Assembly (NCBI RefSeq): GCF_019355555.1
Contig: NZ_CP072141.1
Span: forward strand, 1,110,001-1,174,000
DNA length: 64,000 bases
Direction of reading: 5' to 3'
From: Rhizobium sp. L51/94
Lineage (GTDB): Bacteria; Pseudomonadota; Alphaproteobacteria; Rhizobiales; Rhizobiaceae
Part shown: piece after piece, positions 26,687 to 35,948 of the stretch
Position numbering within the stretch: the first letter of the stretch is position 1
Layout of the letters: each line of letters begins with the position of its first letter
Position numbers and translations under genes: made by a program
Notes under the pieces: model-generated
Database searches by the model: none
Told to the model about the DNA's origin: nothing
The model's input: only the letters and a program-made list of their open reading frames with translations

Positions 26687-28972
26687 TCAGTTCGAGGGAT
26701 GCGCCTGTTCGTTTCGGGCATTGGTCAGGCCGGTGATGGCATCATGGTCGCCGGTGGCGGCTGCAGCCTCGAAGATGCGGATGGCATCGGAATAGCGCTT
26801 GAGGTTCAGGTAGGCGTAGCCGCGCAGCACCATCAGGCCGATCTGCTCGGGCTGGATCTGGTTGAGCTGGTCGAGATAAAGAATGGCCTCCCGATACCGC
26901 TTTTCGTCATAGGCGGACGAGGCGCGCTTGGTGAGGATTGCCACTTGCAGGCTCAGCGCCCGCTCGCGGCTCTGCGGCGCCTTGATTGCGGAGACGGCGG
27001 CATTGCTGGCGAGATTGAGCTGCAGGTAGGCGAGGCTCTGCCCGTACGCGGCGTCCTGGCGATCCTTCGGCAGCGGGCTGCGAAGCGCAATTTCAAAGGT
27101 TGCCGCTGCTTCGGCCGGCCGCTTCTTGCTCATCAGGCACCAGGCGCGGGGGAGTGCCGCCTCTGGCGATAGCATGGCGGGATCGACGGTCGTCGTGCAG
27201 CCGGTGCCAGCAGGCCTGCGGGCTTCCCTTACCCTTACGACCTGAGCCTCCTGTCGCGGGGCAGACGAGAGATAGCTTGTCTCGCGAACCGGTGCCGGTG
27301 GCTGCCGTCTGGTGCCCTGGGGCGCAGCTTCGATCGCCTGCGTCTCGCCACCATCGACACGGGCCTGCCTTGGGGCTGCACCGATGTCGCGGAGCATGGC
27401 GATCCGCTCGGATCGCCCGGCCCACTGACGCTGGACATCCATGACGCCAGCCTTGTCGTTCAATTGGGCAAGGGTGATGGTCAGGCCGTAGGCGGAAGGC
27501 TCATCGTCTGCCTTCCACCCGAGCGCCGTCCGGAACCACTGTGCCGCCGTCTGTGGCTGGTTGAGGCCGCGCGCATACCAGCCGAACTGCTGTGCGCTGG
27601 GCACATCGCGGGCCTTGAGGACCGCGCCAGCGATCCGCTGCAGGACGTCGACCTTGAGGATAACCGGTGGGTCGATTGCCAAGAGGTTTGCTGCCGCCGC
27701 GAGGTAGGTGGCATTCGCATCCTTGGAGTCGTCACGCCACTTGAACATGACCTCCTCGGCCTCCTCCGGAGACTTGCGGGCAATCAGGGTCAGGGCAAGC
27801 CCCTGCGATGCCGACGCGGTGTCCTCCTTGGTGCGCGCAAGACGAAACCACTTTTCCGCATTCGTGAGGTCGCCCCGGGGATAGTTGTACCAGCCGAGCA
27901 GCAGCGCATCGGACGCCAGTCCTTGCGTCTCGCTCAGGCGCTCGAGGCGGCTCAGATATTCGGGGGCAATCACGAGTTTGGGGTCGGCATTGGCCTCGGC
28001 CACGAAACGGCGGGCGAGGTCGTCGCGGATACTCTCGAATTCCCGCGTCCCATCGGCCATTGGTTTTTCCTGCGCCATCAGGTCCTGCATGGTGCCGTAA
28101 GGCAGCAGCGCCGAGGCCTTCTGGATCGTCGCCAGCCGCTCGGCAGCATTGGTGCAGTTTTTCATGACGTACATGTAAGCGTCGCGCGCACGGGTCAGGC
28201 GGTCGATGTGACCGAAGGCATCCGCCACCCGCCACAGCACATCGACTTCGCTGCAGGTCAGCAAGCTCGGGGTTTCGGAGGCCACGCTGACGACGGTCTC
28301 GTACTGCTTCAGATCTGAAGCGTTGATCAGGCGGGTGCGAGCCTCCGCGACATTCAGGCGCTCGGTCAGGTCCGTAGGTGGCTGCCAGCCCGGCTCGGCG
28401 GCCTGACGGTCGGAGATTGCCTTGCGCACCTCCGCATAGCGTGCCTCCGAATAGAGCTGCCACATCGATTCCAGCTGCTTGTCCTGGTTCTGTGGCACGG
28501 CCAGCGGATCGGCCGGTGGGGTCCATGTCGGATAGAGGGCCTGCAGCCTGGAGATTTCGGCCTGCAGCCGCGCCTTGTCGCCGCGGCTGGCAAAATACCG
28601 CAGGGCGCTCTCGTCGATCGCCGGTTGGGCAGCGGCAGGCGGGTTCGGTGGCGGAGATGCGGCCTGCGAGACCGCGGAAGGCTGGTCGGCGGCAGTTGCC
28701 GGCGCATCGGAAGCTGCGGTATTCTGGGCGAGTTCCACGGCCTGTGCAGTATCCACATCGCGCCCCAGTTCCGGCTCTGTCGTCGGCCTGTCGAAGGGAT
28801 GAAAGTCAGGGCCGGTGATACGCCCCATGCGCATCAGCTGGGGTATCTCACCAGGCGTGTTCGTGCCCAACAGGTCTGACACCCTGTCGGCGATCTGCGA
28901 GCGGTCCTTGAGTCCGACTATGCCCACCGTCATGATGAGCGTCGCCGACAACAGGACTAGTGACGGTCTCAT
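26687..28972 (-). CDS. bcsK: TPR-rich cellulose-operon protein, BcsK-like
   Basis: 761 residues. An N-terminal membrane anchor or uncleaved signal (about 3-20) is followed by a Pro/Ala-rich linker (about 80-115) and helical TPR-like repeats over most of the rest. No C-terminal outer-membrane barrel is visible, so it is not a full BcsC; the position after the GH8 gene fits BcsK of Agrobacterium-type operons, thought to supply the periplasmic TPR scaffold. The ATG at 28972 overlaps the bcsZ stop (ATGA) and has GGAG five bases upstream. A GTG two codons earlier is less likely. Confidence 0.78.
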   Translation of the reverse strand: MRPSLVLLSATLIMTVGIVGLKDRSQIADRVSDLLGTNTPGEIPQLMRMGRITGPDFHPFDRPTTEPELGRDVDTAQAVELAQNTAASDAPATAADQPSAVSQAASPPPNPPAAAQPAIDESALRYFASRGDKARLQAEISRLQALYPTWTPPADPLAVPQNQDKQLESMWQLYSEARYAEVRKAISDRQAAEPGWQPPTDLTERLNVAEARTRLINASDLKQYETVVSVASETPSLLTCSEVDVLWRVADAFGHIDRLTRARDAYMYVMKNCTNAAERLATIQKASALLPYGTMQDLMAQEKPMADGTREFESIRDDLARRFVAEANADPKLVIAPEYLSRLERLSETQGLASDALLLGWYNYPRGDLTNAEKWFRLARTKEDTASASQGLALTLIARKSPEEAEEVMFKWRDDSKDANATYLAAAANLLAIDPPVILKVDVLQRIAGAVLKARDVPSAQQFGWYARGLNQPQTAAQWFRTALGWKADDEPSAYGLTITLAQLNDKAGVMDVQRQWAGRSERIAMLRDIGAAPRQARVDGGETQAIEAAPQGTRRQPPAPVRETSYLSSAPRQEAQVVRVREARRPAGTGCTTTVDPAMLSPEAALPRAWCLMSKKRPAEAAATFEIALRSPLPKDRQDAAYGQSLAYLQLNLASNAAVSAIKAPQSRERALSLQVAILTKRASSAYDEKRYREAILYLDQLNQIQPEQIGLMVLRGYAYLNLKRYSDAIRIFEAAAATGDHDAITGLTNARNEQAHPSN

Positions 28973-30021
28973 AGGCACTCCGGATGCTTTTCCGCAACAA
29001 AGGCAAGCCCCAGCAAGTGGAGCGTGGACGGGAAATACAAAGTCGGAACAAATGATTTGGCCGACGCTGGGAGTTTCGTCCCCGCAAGCATACAGGCCAT
29101 AGTATGGTTAATAATCTGATAACCGGGGTCGTCCAGCGTAGCTTTGACGCTGTCGTTGTTGAGGTCGATAAGCCGGATAGAGCCGTCGGCAGCGCTCATT
29201 CCAGACTGCAGCCGACCCAGCAGATCCTTGTCGTCGATGCCGCCGCGCATTAGGTAGAGCGGAATCCGGATTGCGTTATAGCCGAACTCCGGCACGAAGC
29301 CTTCAGCGGGCTTAGCCTGCCTCTTCAGGCTCACCCAATCTGCCGGCAGCTTTTCTTTTCCGAATTGCATCTGCGAAATCAGGACGTGGCCGTCATCCGA
29401 AAGCTGTTGCCACTTCGGCGATGGCACCAGGCCATTCATCACAGGAAAGGCCTCGAAGATCCAGTAGGACGGATTGATCACCGGTCCATCTGCACGGTCG
29501 GCCGCCGCAAAGCCTGAGACGCCCGGCAGCAGCAATGTCCGGCCGCCGCTTTCGACGACCGCCTTGTCGAGCAGCGTCGCCGCAATCTTCGTTGCCGCCT
29601 GCGTATAGTCTGCCCGGCCCCAGGCCGCGCCAGCGCGCGCCAGCGCGTAGGCAATCAGCAGGTCGCCATCGGTCGCATCGTTGATGTCGTCGACATGCGG
29701 GGTCTTATCGGGGCTCCAGCTCCAGGCGGCAAGCCCGTCATCGCGGATCAGTAACTCGGTTCGCGTGAAATACCAGATCTGCTCGAAATCTGCGGGGCTT
29801 TCGGAGAGGTAGGCGAGCAGCAGTCCGTAGCCCTGTCCCTCGCTGTGGCTGATCCCGCCGTTTCCGTCGTCCACGATGCGACCGGAGGGATCGAGAAACT
29901 TCGCCTTGTACGCCTGCCAGGACTGCGTCTGTATCATCGGCTCCTGTGCTCCGGCCGGGTTGTCGCAGATAAAGAAGAACAGCACTCCGATGACGCAGGC
30001 GGCGACCTGCCTCAAAGTCAT
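28969..30021 (-). CDS. bcsZ: GH8 endo-beta-1,4-glucanase of the cellulose operon
   Basis: 350 residues. The signal peptide ends near GAQ-EP. GISHSEGQGYGLLLA contains the GH8 general acid Glu; WSPDK, DDINDATDGDLLIAYAL and NPSYW follow in family order. Known as CelC in Rhizobium, it trims nascent cellulose in the periplasm and is needed for normal fibrils. It overlaps bcsB by ATGA at its start and bcsK by ATGA at its end. A longer open frame (to 30582) is only antiphase reading inside bcsB. Confidence 0.93.
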   Translation of the reverse strand: MTLRQVAACVIGVLFFFICDNPAGAQEPMIQTQSWQAYKAKFLDPSGRIVDDGNGGISHSEGQGYGLLLAYLSESPADFEQIWYFTRTELLIRDDGLAAWSWSPDKTPHVDDINDATDGDLLIAYALARAGAAWGRADYTQAATKIAATLLDKAVVESGGRTLLLPGVSGFAAADRADGPVINPSYWIFEAFPVMNGLVPSPKWQQLSDDGHVLISQMQFGKEKLPADWVSLKRQAKPAEGFVPEFGYNAIRIPLYLMRGGIDDKDLLGRLQSGMSAADGSIRLIDLNNDSVKATLDDPGYQIINHTMACMLAGTKLPASAKSFVPTLYFPSTLHLLGLAFVAEKHPECL

Positions 30022-32444
30022 CGGCGCCGTCCGAGATTGGATAGAAGCGCGGCAGTCGCAAGCCCCATCAGCATCGTCAGGGCTGCAAAGAGCAAGGCGT
30101 AGGAAAGGATGTTGGTCGACAGCCAGTTGGCGGCAACCAGCCGGTAGTTGGAGAAGGAGAAATCTTGCGTCGGCACGAAGGCAAACCGCGCCACCGGCAC
30201 CGTCTCGATCTTCTTGGTTGCTGCCGCATAAGTCGTGATGCGACCGGAAAGCTCCGGCCACGTGTCCTCTGCGGACAGAGCAGTCAGGCCGGATCGCAAG
30301 TCGCCAGCCGTTGGCGAGGTGACGATGGTCCAGGTTCCGTTGCCATCCGGACTGGCGCCCTGCGCGACCATGATTGTCGCAGCGTTGCTCGGCATGAACG
30401 TTGCCTCGGCACTCGGTGCGAACCGCAGGGAGCTGAAGGAAATATCGAAATTCCGCCGCATCCATTCCTCGAACGCGGAGATCTGCCCGGTCCAACTTCC
30501 GCCACTGACCATGGACCGCCACTGCTCGAACGTTGCGCCGGTATCCACATCTGCCGGCTTTCCAGCCGTATTCGGTCTCCAACTGACCTGGCTTGCCGGC
30601 GCGATATTCAATTGCGTGAGTGCTGTCGGCGGGATCTGCGAAATGGGGCCGATGAACAGCGCGTTGCGATCGCCGATCCCGGCGGGCGAGGTTGCGACCT
30701 CGATGGGAATGGGTCGGCCAGCCATCAGGGCCAGCCTCGCGAGGAAGGTCGCCGATGCGGACAGCGTATCGGCGTCCACCCGGTCGAGATAGACCGGGAG
30801 AACATTCTCGATCAGGCCGTAGGGATAGCCGGTGCCGCCGGTTGCCGCGAGATTGGGACGCTGGCCGACGCGGGCGAAGTCAGGCATGCGGAATTCCGAT
30901 GTATCGAACAGCGCGAAATGTGGCGTTGCCGATGCGTTCGAGCCCGGAGCGCAGGCGGCGTCGGCGCTCGTCAGAAGGGCGGCCTCCACCGCAACGTGGT
31001 TTAGCCCGGGCTTGAAGTGTCGGAGCGTAACACGGATCGGCAGGTGCCGGAAAATGCCACCGCCCTTGTTGGTGATTGGCACGGTCGAGGCAACGCTTCC
31101 GTTGACGAATACGTCGATATGGCTGCCGGGCAGGACGTCGGGGGAATAGGCAGCGTCAAGCAGTATGGTCGCCTCGCCGTAGGCGTTGGCATAGAAATCG
31201 GCCGGTACGCCGATCCCGAAATCTGTGCGGAATCGGCGTCCGGTAAATTGTGTCGTGGAGACGCCAAGCTGCGAAAACGGCAGGACAGTATTGCTGAAAA
31301 TCAGTGGCACATCGGGTGCCTGCCATCGCTGCGTCGCCAGTACGTCGCGGCGGTTGTCCACTGCCCGGTCAGTCGATGTGACCAGGCTGTCGATGGCGGT
31401 GTCTATCGATTGCCACGAAGGACCCGTGACCAGCAGAACCGGTCCGCCGCTACGGGGATCGTTGACGAACGTTGCCACAGGGGCCACTTGTGCCGCCGGT
31501 GGCAGTGACGGAAAGAGTGGCTGCAGTTCGCTTGCCGTCCCGACAAGAACAGTGAGCTTGCCCGGTGCCAAGGCTGGCAGGCCGGCGGTCTGGAAGTTGA
31601 AGGACTGGTTGGGCATGCCGCTCAGTACCGAAAGGCCCTGCGCCAGTCGCATGAGCGGTTTCGTGGTGCCAGGCTGGGCAAGCCCAGGCACGACGAAGTC
31701 GAATTCAGTCGCGCCCTTTTCGTCGACGCCCACCGCGCGGACACCATCGGTGCTCACCAGCCGCGCGGCTTCCGTACCGCCAAAACTCAGATAAGTGCGG
31801 CTCGGGTCGATATCCGTCCAGAGTTCGTAGGTCGAGGAGATGCTGCAGTCCGTCCGGTGGCGCTGTTGCATCTCGAAGCTCACCAGGTTGGAGCCTGCCT
31901 GCAACAGCCCGGGCGGCACGTCGAAGCTGAGCTCTTCCGGCTTTTCGGAAGAACGTATGGGCGTCGATCCGACCGAACGGCTGTTGATGAGAACAGTCAG
32001 TTGAGACGCTTCGGGCGCGACGACGATAGCGTTCTGATAGGCGAGGTTGAGCTTGACCGGAGCGGCCGCTTGCGCCGGTGTCAGATAGATCGACCATGTC
32101 TTCTTGTCGATTTCGCCGTTCAGGCCAAGATCCGAAGCCGGGACGAGGAAGCGCCTGAAGCGCTCGGTCGTGACAGGCTTGCCAACCGGAGTACCTGCGC
32201 TTTTTGGCGGGGCCGCGGCGGTCGGCACGGGTGGTGGCTTTGCGGTGGTCGGCACGGGTGTAAAGGGCGGTATGGCCGGCTGCGCGGCAGGCGCGGCGGG
32301 TGCCGGCTGAACCGATGGGCTCGCGGGTGCTGCACCCTTCGGCCGCTCAGGCGTCATGTCGAAGGGCGTCGTCTGCGCGAGGGCAAATGGCGCGAGCCAT
32401 GTTGTAGCGAGCGCGGCTACGACCGCGATACGACCCGGCCTCAT
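30018..32444 (-). CDS. bcsB: Cellulose synthase periplasmic subunit BcsB
   Basis: 808 residues. A signal peptide (about 1-23, ALA-QTT) and a Pro/Ala-rich spacer (about 35-85) precede the BcsB carbohydrate-binding and flavodoxin-like repeats. The C-terminal helix (ILSYALLFAALTMLMGL) anchors it next to BcsA. It guides the glucan through the periplasm and is required for BcsA activity. The ATG at 32444 overlaps the bcsA stop (ATGA). The frame is open to 32612 but that part lies inside bcsA. Confidence 0.93.
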   Translation of the reverse strand: MRPGRIAVVAALATTWLAPFALAQTTPFDMTPERPKGAAPASPSVQPAPAAPAAQPAIPPFTPVPTTAKPPPVPTAAAPPKSAGTPVGKPVTTERFRRFLVPASDLGLNGEIDKKTWSIYLTPAQAAAPVKLNLAYQNAIVVAPEASQLTVLINSRSVGSTPIRSSEKPEELSFDVPPGLLQAGSNLVSFEMQQRHRTDCSISSTYELWTDIDPSRTYLSFGGTEAARLVSTDGVRAVGVDEKGATEFDFVVPGLAQPGTTKPLMRLAQGLSVLSGMPNQSFNFQTAGLPALAPGKLTVLVGTASELQPLFPSLPPAAQVAPVATFVNDPRSGGPVLLVTGPSWQSIDTAIDSLVTSTDRAVDNRRDVLATQRWQAPDVPLIFSNTVLPFSQLGVSTTQFTGRRFRTDFGIGVPADFYANAYGEATILLDAAYSPDVLPGSHIDVFVNGSVASTVPITNKGGGIFRHLPIRVTLRHFKPGLNHVAVEAALLTSADAACAPGSNASATPHFALFDTSEFRMPDFARVGQRPNLAATGGTGYPYGLIENVLPVYLDRVDADTLSASATFLARLALMAGRPIPIEVATSPAGIGDRNALFIGPISQIPPTALTQLNIAPASQVSWRPNTAGKPADVDTGATFEQWRSMVSGGSWTGQISAFEEWMRRNFDISFSSLRFAPSAEATFMPSNAATIMVAQGASPDGNGTWTIVTSPTAGDLRSGLTALSAEDTWPELSGRITTYAAATKKIETVPVARFAFVPTQDFSFSNYRLVAANWLSTNILSYALLFAALTMLMGLATAALLSNLGRRR

Positions 32445-34633
32445 TGTGCGCCCGCCTTCACTGGCTGGATCTGCTCCTCGGGCTTGCCTTTGAAACTGCG
32501 GAAGAAATACACAAGCCCGCGGCTCGTCTGGTAGGCCGATACACCGAGAAACCAGATCGTTCCCCTGATCAGCCCGGGATTGCGGCGACGGGAGAGCTGG
32601 AATTGCGTCCACTGGTCTGAGTTTGCAAAGATCAGATCCGCGATCAGGCGGTGATCCAGCGCGCTTTGTGGATTGTAGAGGCAGCCGATCGCCGTGATTT
32701 CGCCGCTAGGCTGGGTGTTGCGCACGGTGACGATCAATGTCTCTTCCTGGGCGCCGCTGTAGGGCCTGAACTTGATCGTCGCGCGAGTGTCCACTCCCAG
32801 CGGATCGAAGGTCTTGCTGAAGACGTGCAGCCTCGCACCATGAACGGATACGTCCTCGATAGAAGCCGGATACCAGCGTCCGTCGACGCCGAATTCGCAC
32901 CGTCGGTTAACACGCACCCGCCGCGACGAAGACCGCTCGCCGCGCTCGGAGACAACGCCGAGAGCGCAGCCGGCCATGATTAGGTTGAGCAAGGTCCAGC
33001 CGGCAACGACCAGCGTCACGTCTGCCTTGTAGGGCTCGGCGTAAAGGCGGTAGATCGCCATTCCGAAAGCTACCAGCAGAACCCCAAAGATGACGAAGAA
33101 CGGTCGGCTGATTTCGGAAAGGCGCGCGACGGCAATGGATTCGTCCTTGGCCGTCACCTTGAATGTCGGCTTGCGCGGATTGAGGATGACCGAGATCACC
33201 GCCGGCAGCAGGTGCACCGTCTGCACATATTCATAAAGCTCTGAGATCCAAGGCCAGCGGAACGAGCCGTAGAGATAGTTCTGCATCATCATGTTCACGA
33301 CCATGTAGGCGAGCGAATAGGCCAGGAACTCGCCGCCCGACGAGGTGAAGATCTCGAGATTGAAGAAAAGATAGAACAGCGGCGCGAACAGGAACATCGT
33401 CCGTGGGAACGGGAAGAGCCAGAACAGCGTCGACGACATGTAGCAAAGCCGCTGCGGCAGGGAGAGCCCGCGCTTGAAGAGCGGGAAGCGGAAACGCAGG
33501 ATCTGCATCATGCCCTGCGCCCAGCGGCTGCGCTGGCCGATGAAGCTGGCAAAGGTCGCCGGCTGGAGGCCCGCGATCAGCGGCTTGTCGACATAGATGC
33601 TGTTCCAGCCTCGCGAGTGCAGCTCGATCGCCGTTTCGCAGTCCTCGGTGATGCTGACGCCACTGAATCCGTTGGTTTCAGCCAGCGCCTTGCGCCTGAG
33701 GACGGCAGCAGAGCCGCAGAAAAACGAGGCGTTCCACTTGTCGAGACCGCGCTGGATAATGCCGTAGAACATCTCGTTCTCGCTCGGCATGTGGTCGAAC
33801 GTCTGCAGATTGCGCTCGATCGGGTCTGGATTGAGAAAGAAATGCGGTGTCTGGCACAGGAAGAGCTTCGGATCGTCGTCGAAGTAGCCAACGGTTTCGA
33901 GCAGGAAATCACGTGCCGGCGCGTGGTCGGCATCGAAGACGGCGATGAGCTCGCCCGTCGAGTGCTGCATGCCGTTGTTGAGATTGCCGGCCTTGGCATG
34001 CTCGTTGCGATCGCGGGTCATGTAGCGAACGCTGAGTTGCTCGCACAGTTCCTGCAACTGGATGTGGCGGAGGGAAGCGGCTTGCGCATCGAGGATGTTG
34101 TTGGCATTGCGCTTTTGCAGTGTACTGCCGTCGTCGAGCAGCCAGACGGTGACCTTCTCGGGTGGATAGTCCATGGCCTTGGCCGCCGCCAGCGTATTGC
34201 CGAGAAGCGCCGCATCTTCGTTGTAGGTCGGCACGAACACATCGACATGCGGAAACTTGCCCTCGGTGGCGGCACGAGAGGGTCGTGGCGGCAGCGGCAT
34301 GGCAACGACAAACAGGCTGAGCGCGCCCATCATCACGCTGTACATTTCGGCGAGATAGACGAGGAAGCCCGGAATAAAGTTTTCAGGCTGATTGATTGGC
34401 GGCAAGGTGCTGGTCGTCCGCCAGAACACGTAGCGCAGAATGATCGAGCTTCCGAAGGCGAGCGCTACGAGGCGCCATTTTCCCTCGCCCTGGAACAGCT
34501 TGATCAGCGCCATGATGATGACCACCGTGACACTGACGATCAATTGCGTCTGGAGGCTGATCGGCAGGGTGATGAGGGTAATTACGCATACCGCGACGAT
34601 CATCCAGATCAGGATACTGGCGGCTTTGCGCAT
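32441..34633 (-). CDS. bcsA: Cellulose synthase catalytic subunit BcsA with PilZ domain
   Basis: 730 residues. Membrane segments flank a processive GT2 domain: DDGS at 167-170, DAD at 234-236, TED at 329-331 and QRSRW at 367-371 are the UDP-glucose, metal, catalytic-base and acceptor-site motifs. A C-terminal PilZ domain carries R574-x3-R578 and D594-x-S-x2-G599, the c-di-GMP-binding pattern. It polymerises UDP-glucose into beta-1,4-glucan and extrudes it across the inner membrane. AAGGA precedes the ATG; the gene lies 130 bases after bcsN. Confidence 0.97.
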   Translation of the reverse strand: MRKAASILIWMIVAVCVITLITLPISLQTQLIVSVTVVIIMALIKLFQGEGKWRLVALAFGSSIILRYVFWRTTSTLPPINQPENFIPGFLVYLAEMYSVMMGALSLFVVAMPLPPRPSRAATEGKFPHVDVFVPTYNEDAALLGNTLAAAKAMDYPPEKVTVWLLDDGSTLQKRNANNILDAQAASLRHIQLQELCEQLSVRYMTRDRNEHAKAGNLNNGMQHSTGELIAVFDADHAPARDFLLETVGYFDDDPKLFLCQTPHFFLNPDPIERNLQTFDHMPSENEMFYGIIQRGLDKWNASFFCGSAAVLRRKALAETNGFSGVSITEDCETAIELHSRGWNSIYVDKPLIAGLQPATFASFIGQRSRWAQGMMQILRFRFPLFKRGLSLPQRLCYMSSTLFWLFPFPRTMFLFAPLFYLFFNLEIFTSSGGEFLAYSLAYMVVNMMMQNYLYGSFRWPWISELYEYVQTVHLLPAVISVILNPRKPTFKVTAKDESIAVARLSEISRPFFVIFGVLLVAFGMAIYRLYAEPYKADVTLVVAGWTLLNLIMAGCALGVVSERGERSSSRRVRVNRRCEFGVDGRWYPASIEDVSVHGARLHVFSKTFDPLGVDTRATIKFRPYSGAQEETLIVTVRNTQPSGEITAIGCLYNPQSALDHRLIADLIFANSDQWTQFQLSRRRNPGLIRGTIWFLGVSAYQTSRGLVYFFRSFKGKPEEQIQPVKAGAQ

Positions 34634-34763
34634 GGTTATTCCTTTACCTCAAGTCAACACTCAAGCACGACGCGATCATGGCGACGACACCAAGCACCGT
34701 GACACCGGATGGTTGACAAACCGTTCATGCTACTCGTCTCTTGATCGATATAATCGCAAGACC

Positions 34764-35732
34764 TTAGTTAGGAGCAGGCACAATGACCGCCGGAGCTGCT
34801 GTCGTGCTGCTTTTGTCGTCGCCGATCGGCGACGGAACGACCGGCCCTCTGGGCGCCGGCGCGGGTGGCTGCTGTTGCGCGACCGGACGCGGTGCTGCGC
34901 GCGGTTCTACGCTGCGCGGGCTTTGCGGTGCGATGCCAGGTGACGTCGCCGGCAATTGGAAAGCGGCTGGCAACTGGCCGGCGCTCGTAGGCGATACCAC
35001 CGGGTAGATCGGATTACCGGTGCGGCCAAGCGTCGGATCGACCGGTGGAGCGCTGTCATACGGGTTCCAGCCGGGAGCCGGGAAAGTGCCTGTGATGGTG
35101 TAGCCATACATGACACGAAGCAATTGCTCGGCGGTTGCATGTGTGTCGCAAAGTCGCAGCCGGACCTGCACGGTACCGCGATTCTGAAAAGCACCACGAG
35201 CATTGTCGCTGGAGCGCACCTGCTGCCACGCATAGAGGCAGGTGTCGCCCTGTGCACTTTTGCCCGTGGCATAGCCGAACGGTCCGTAGTTGTTCTGGAC
35301 GTAGATGCCGGACCGAACCATCGCCACGCCAGGCAACGCACGACGCATATCCCTGTCGACCGTGCTGTCGCGGATCGAGGCATAGCCGAGGCCCTTGCGG
35401 TTGTCGTAGTCGAGACCGACCGGCCCGAAGAACGTCACCTGCAGATCGTTCTGCCCCGAGGTTGCGGCTGAGGTAAAGAGGTAGATGTCCTGCTGGACGG
35501 CGTTGTTGTAGGAGTGCTGCACGACATTGACGATCGACGGACCGCCCGGAGGTGGCAGCGCGAAAGCCTTGTCGCTCGTCACCGTCTCCGCGGGACCGGG
35601 AACCCGGATCCCATCCTTCGACGCGCAGCCGGATATCGCCAGCGCCGCCGTGAGCCACAGCGCGCCATAGACACCTTTTGTCATGCGTGACGGCGCGACA
35701 TGCCGAATCAGAGAACGAGGGACCATGCGCAT
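34764..35732 (-). CDS. bcsN: Cellulose biosynthesis lipoprotein BcsN
   Basis: 322 residues. A lipobox AISGC places the lipid-bearing Cys near residue 36. The conserved-looking core runs to about 215 (SYNNAVQQDIYLFTSA, YVQNNYGPFGYATG), and the last 90 residues are Pro/Ala-rich and probably disordered. BcsN occurs at the head of Agrobacterium/Rhizobium cellulose operons; its molecular role is not settled. Either of two close ATGs (35732, 35726) may be used, or the ATG at 35684, which gives a shorter signal peptide; no strong Shine-Dalgarno decides. It is the first gene of the bcs operon. Confidence 0.85.
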   Translation of the reverse strand: MRMVPRSLIRHVAPSRMTKGVYGALWLTAALAISGCASKDGIRVPGPAETVTSDKAFALPPPGGPSIVNVVQHSYNNAVQQDIYLFTSAATSGQNDLQVTFFGPVGLDYDNRKGLGYASIRDSTVDRDMRRALPGVAMVRSGIYVQNNYGPFGYATGKSAQGDTCLYAWQQVRSSDNARGAFQNRGTVQVRLRLCDTHATAEQLLRVMYGYTITGTFPAPGWNPYDSAPPVDPTLGRTGNPIYPVVSPTSAGQLPAAFQLPATSPGIAPQSPRSVEPRAAPRPVAQQQPPAPAPRGPVVPSPIGDDKSSTTAAPAVIVPAPN

Positions 35733-35948
35733 GAAATAGCCAAATGCGCTACATAAGCAACATGAACATCGTTTTGCGGGTATTGGTGGGTGCGCTGAGG
35801 GCCCCGGTCGCGAATGAAATCTTCTGCCACGCGTGCCTTTCCGGCGACAATTGACAAGCCAGCGTGGATGAAGAACATGCCCTCGAGATTGCGTGATGCC
35901 CGGGAGTGCAGCGCGCCATTCAGAAAAATCAGGGCAGGAGACGGCAAA
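35733..35948. promoter_or_regulatory. Divergent gap between bcsN and the FAH-family gene
   Basis: 216 bases that should contain both promoters. The plus-strand frame is open from 35814 but the first supported start is 35949. I see no clear -35/-10 pair or strong palindrome. Confidence 0.35.

Noticed and set aside
26687-28972. Calling the TPR protein BcsC
   Set aside because: It lacks the C-terminal outer-membrane barrel and is about 400 residues too short; position fits BcsK.
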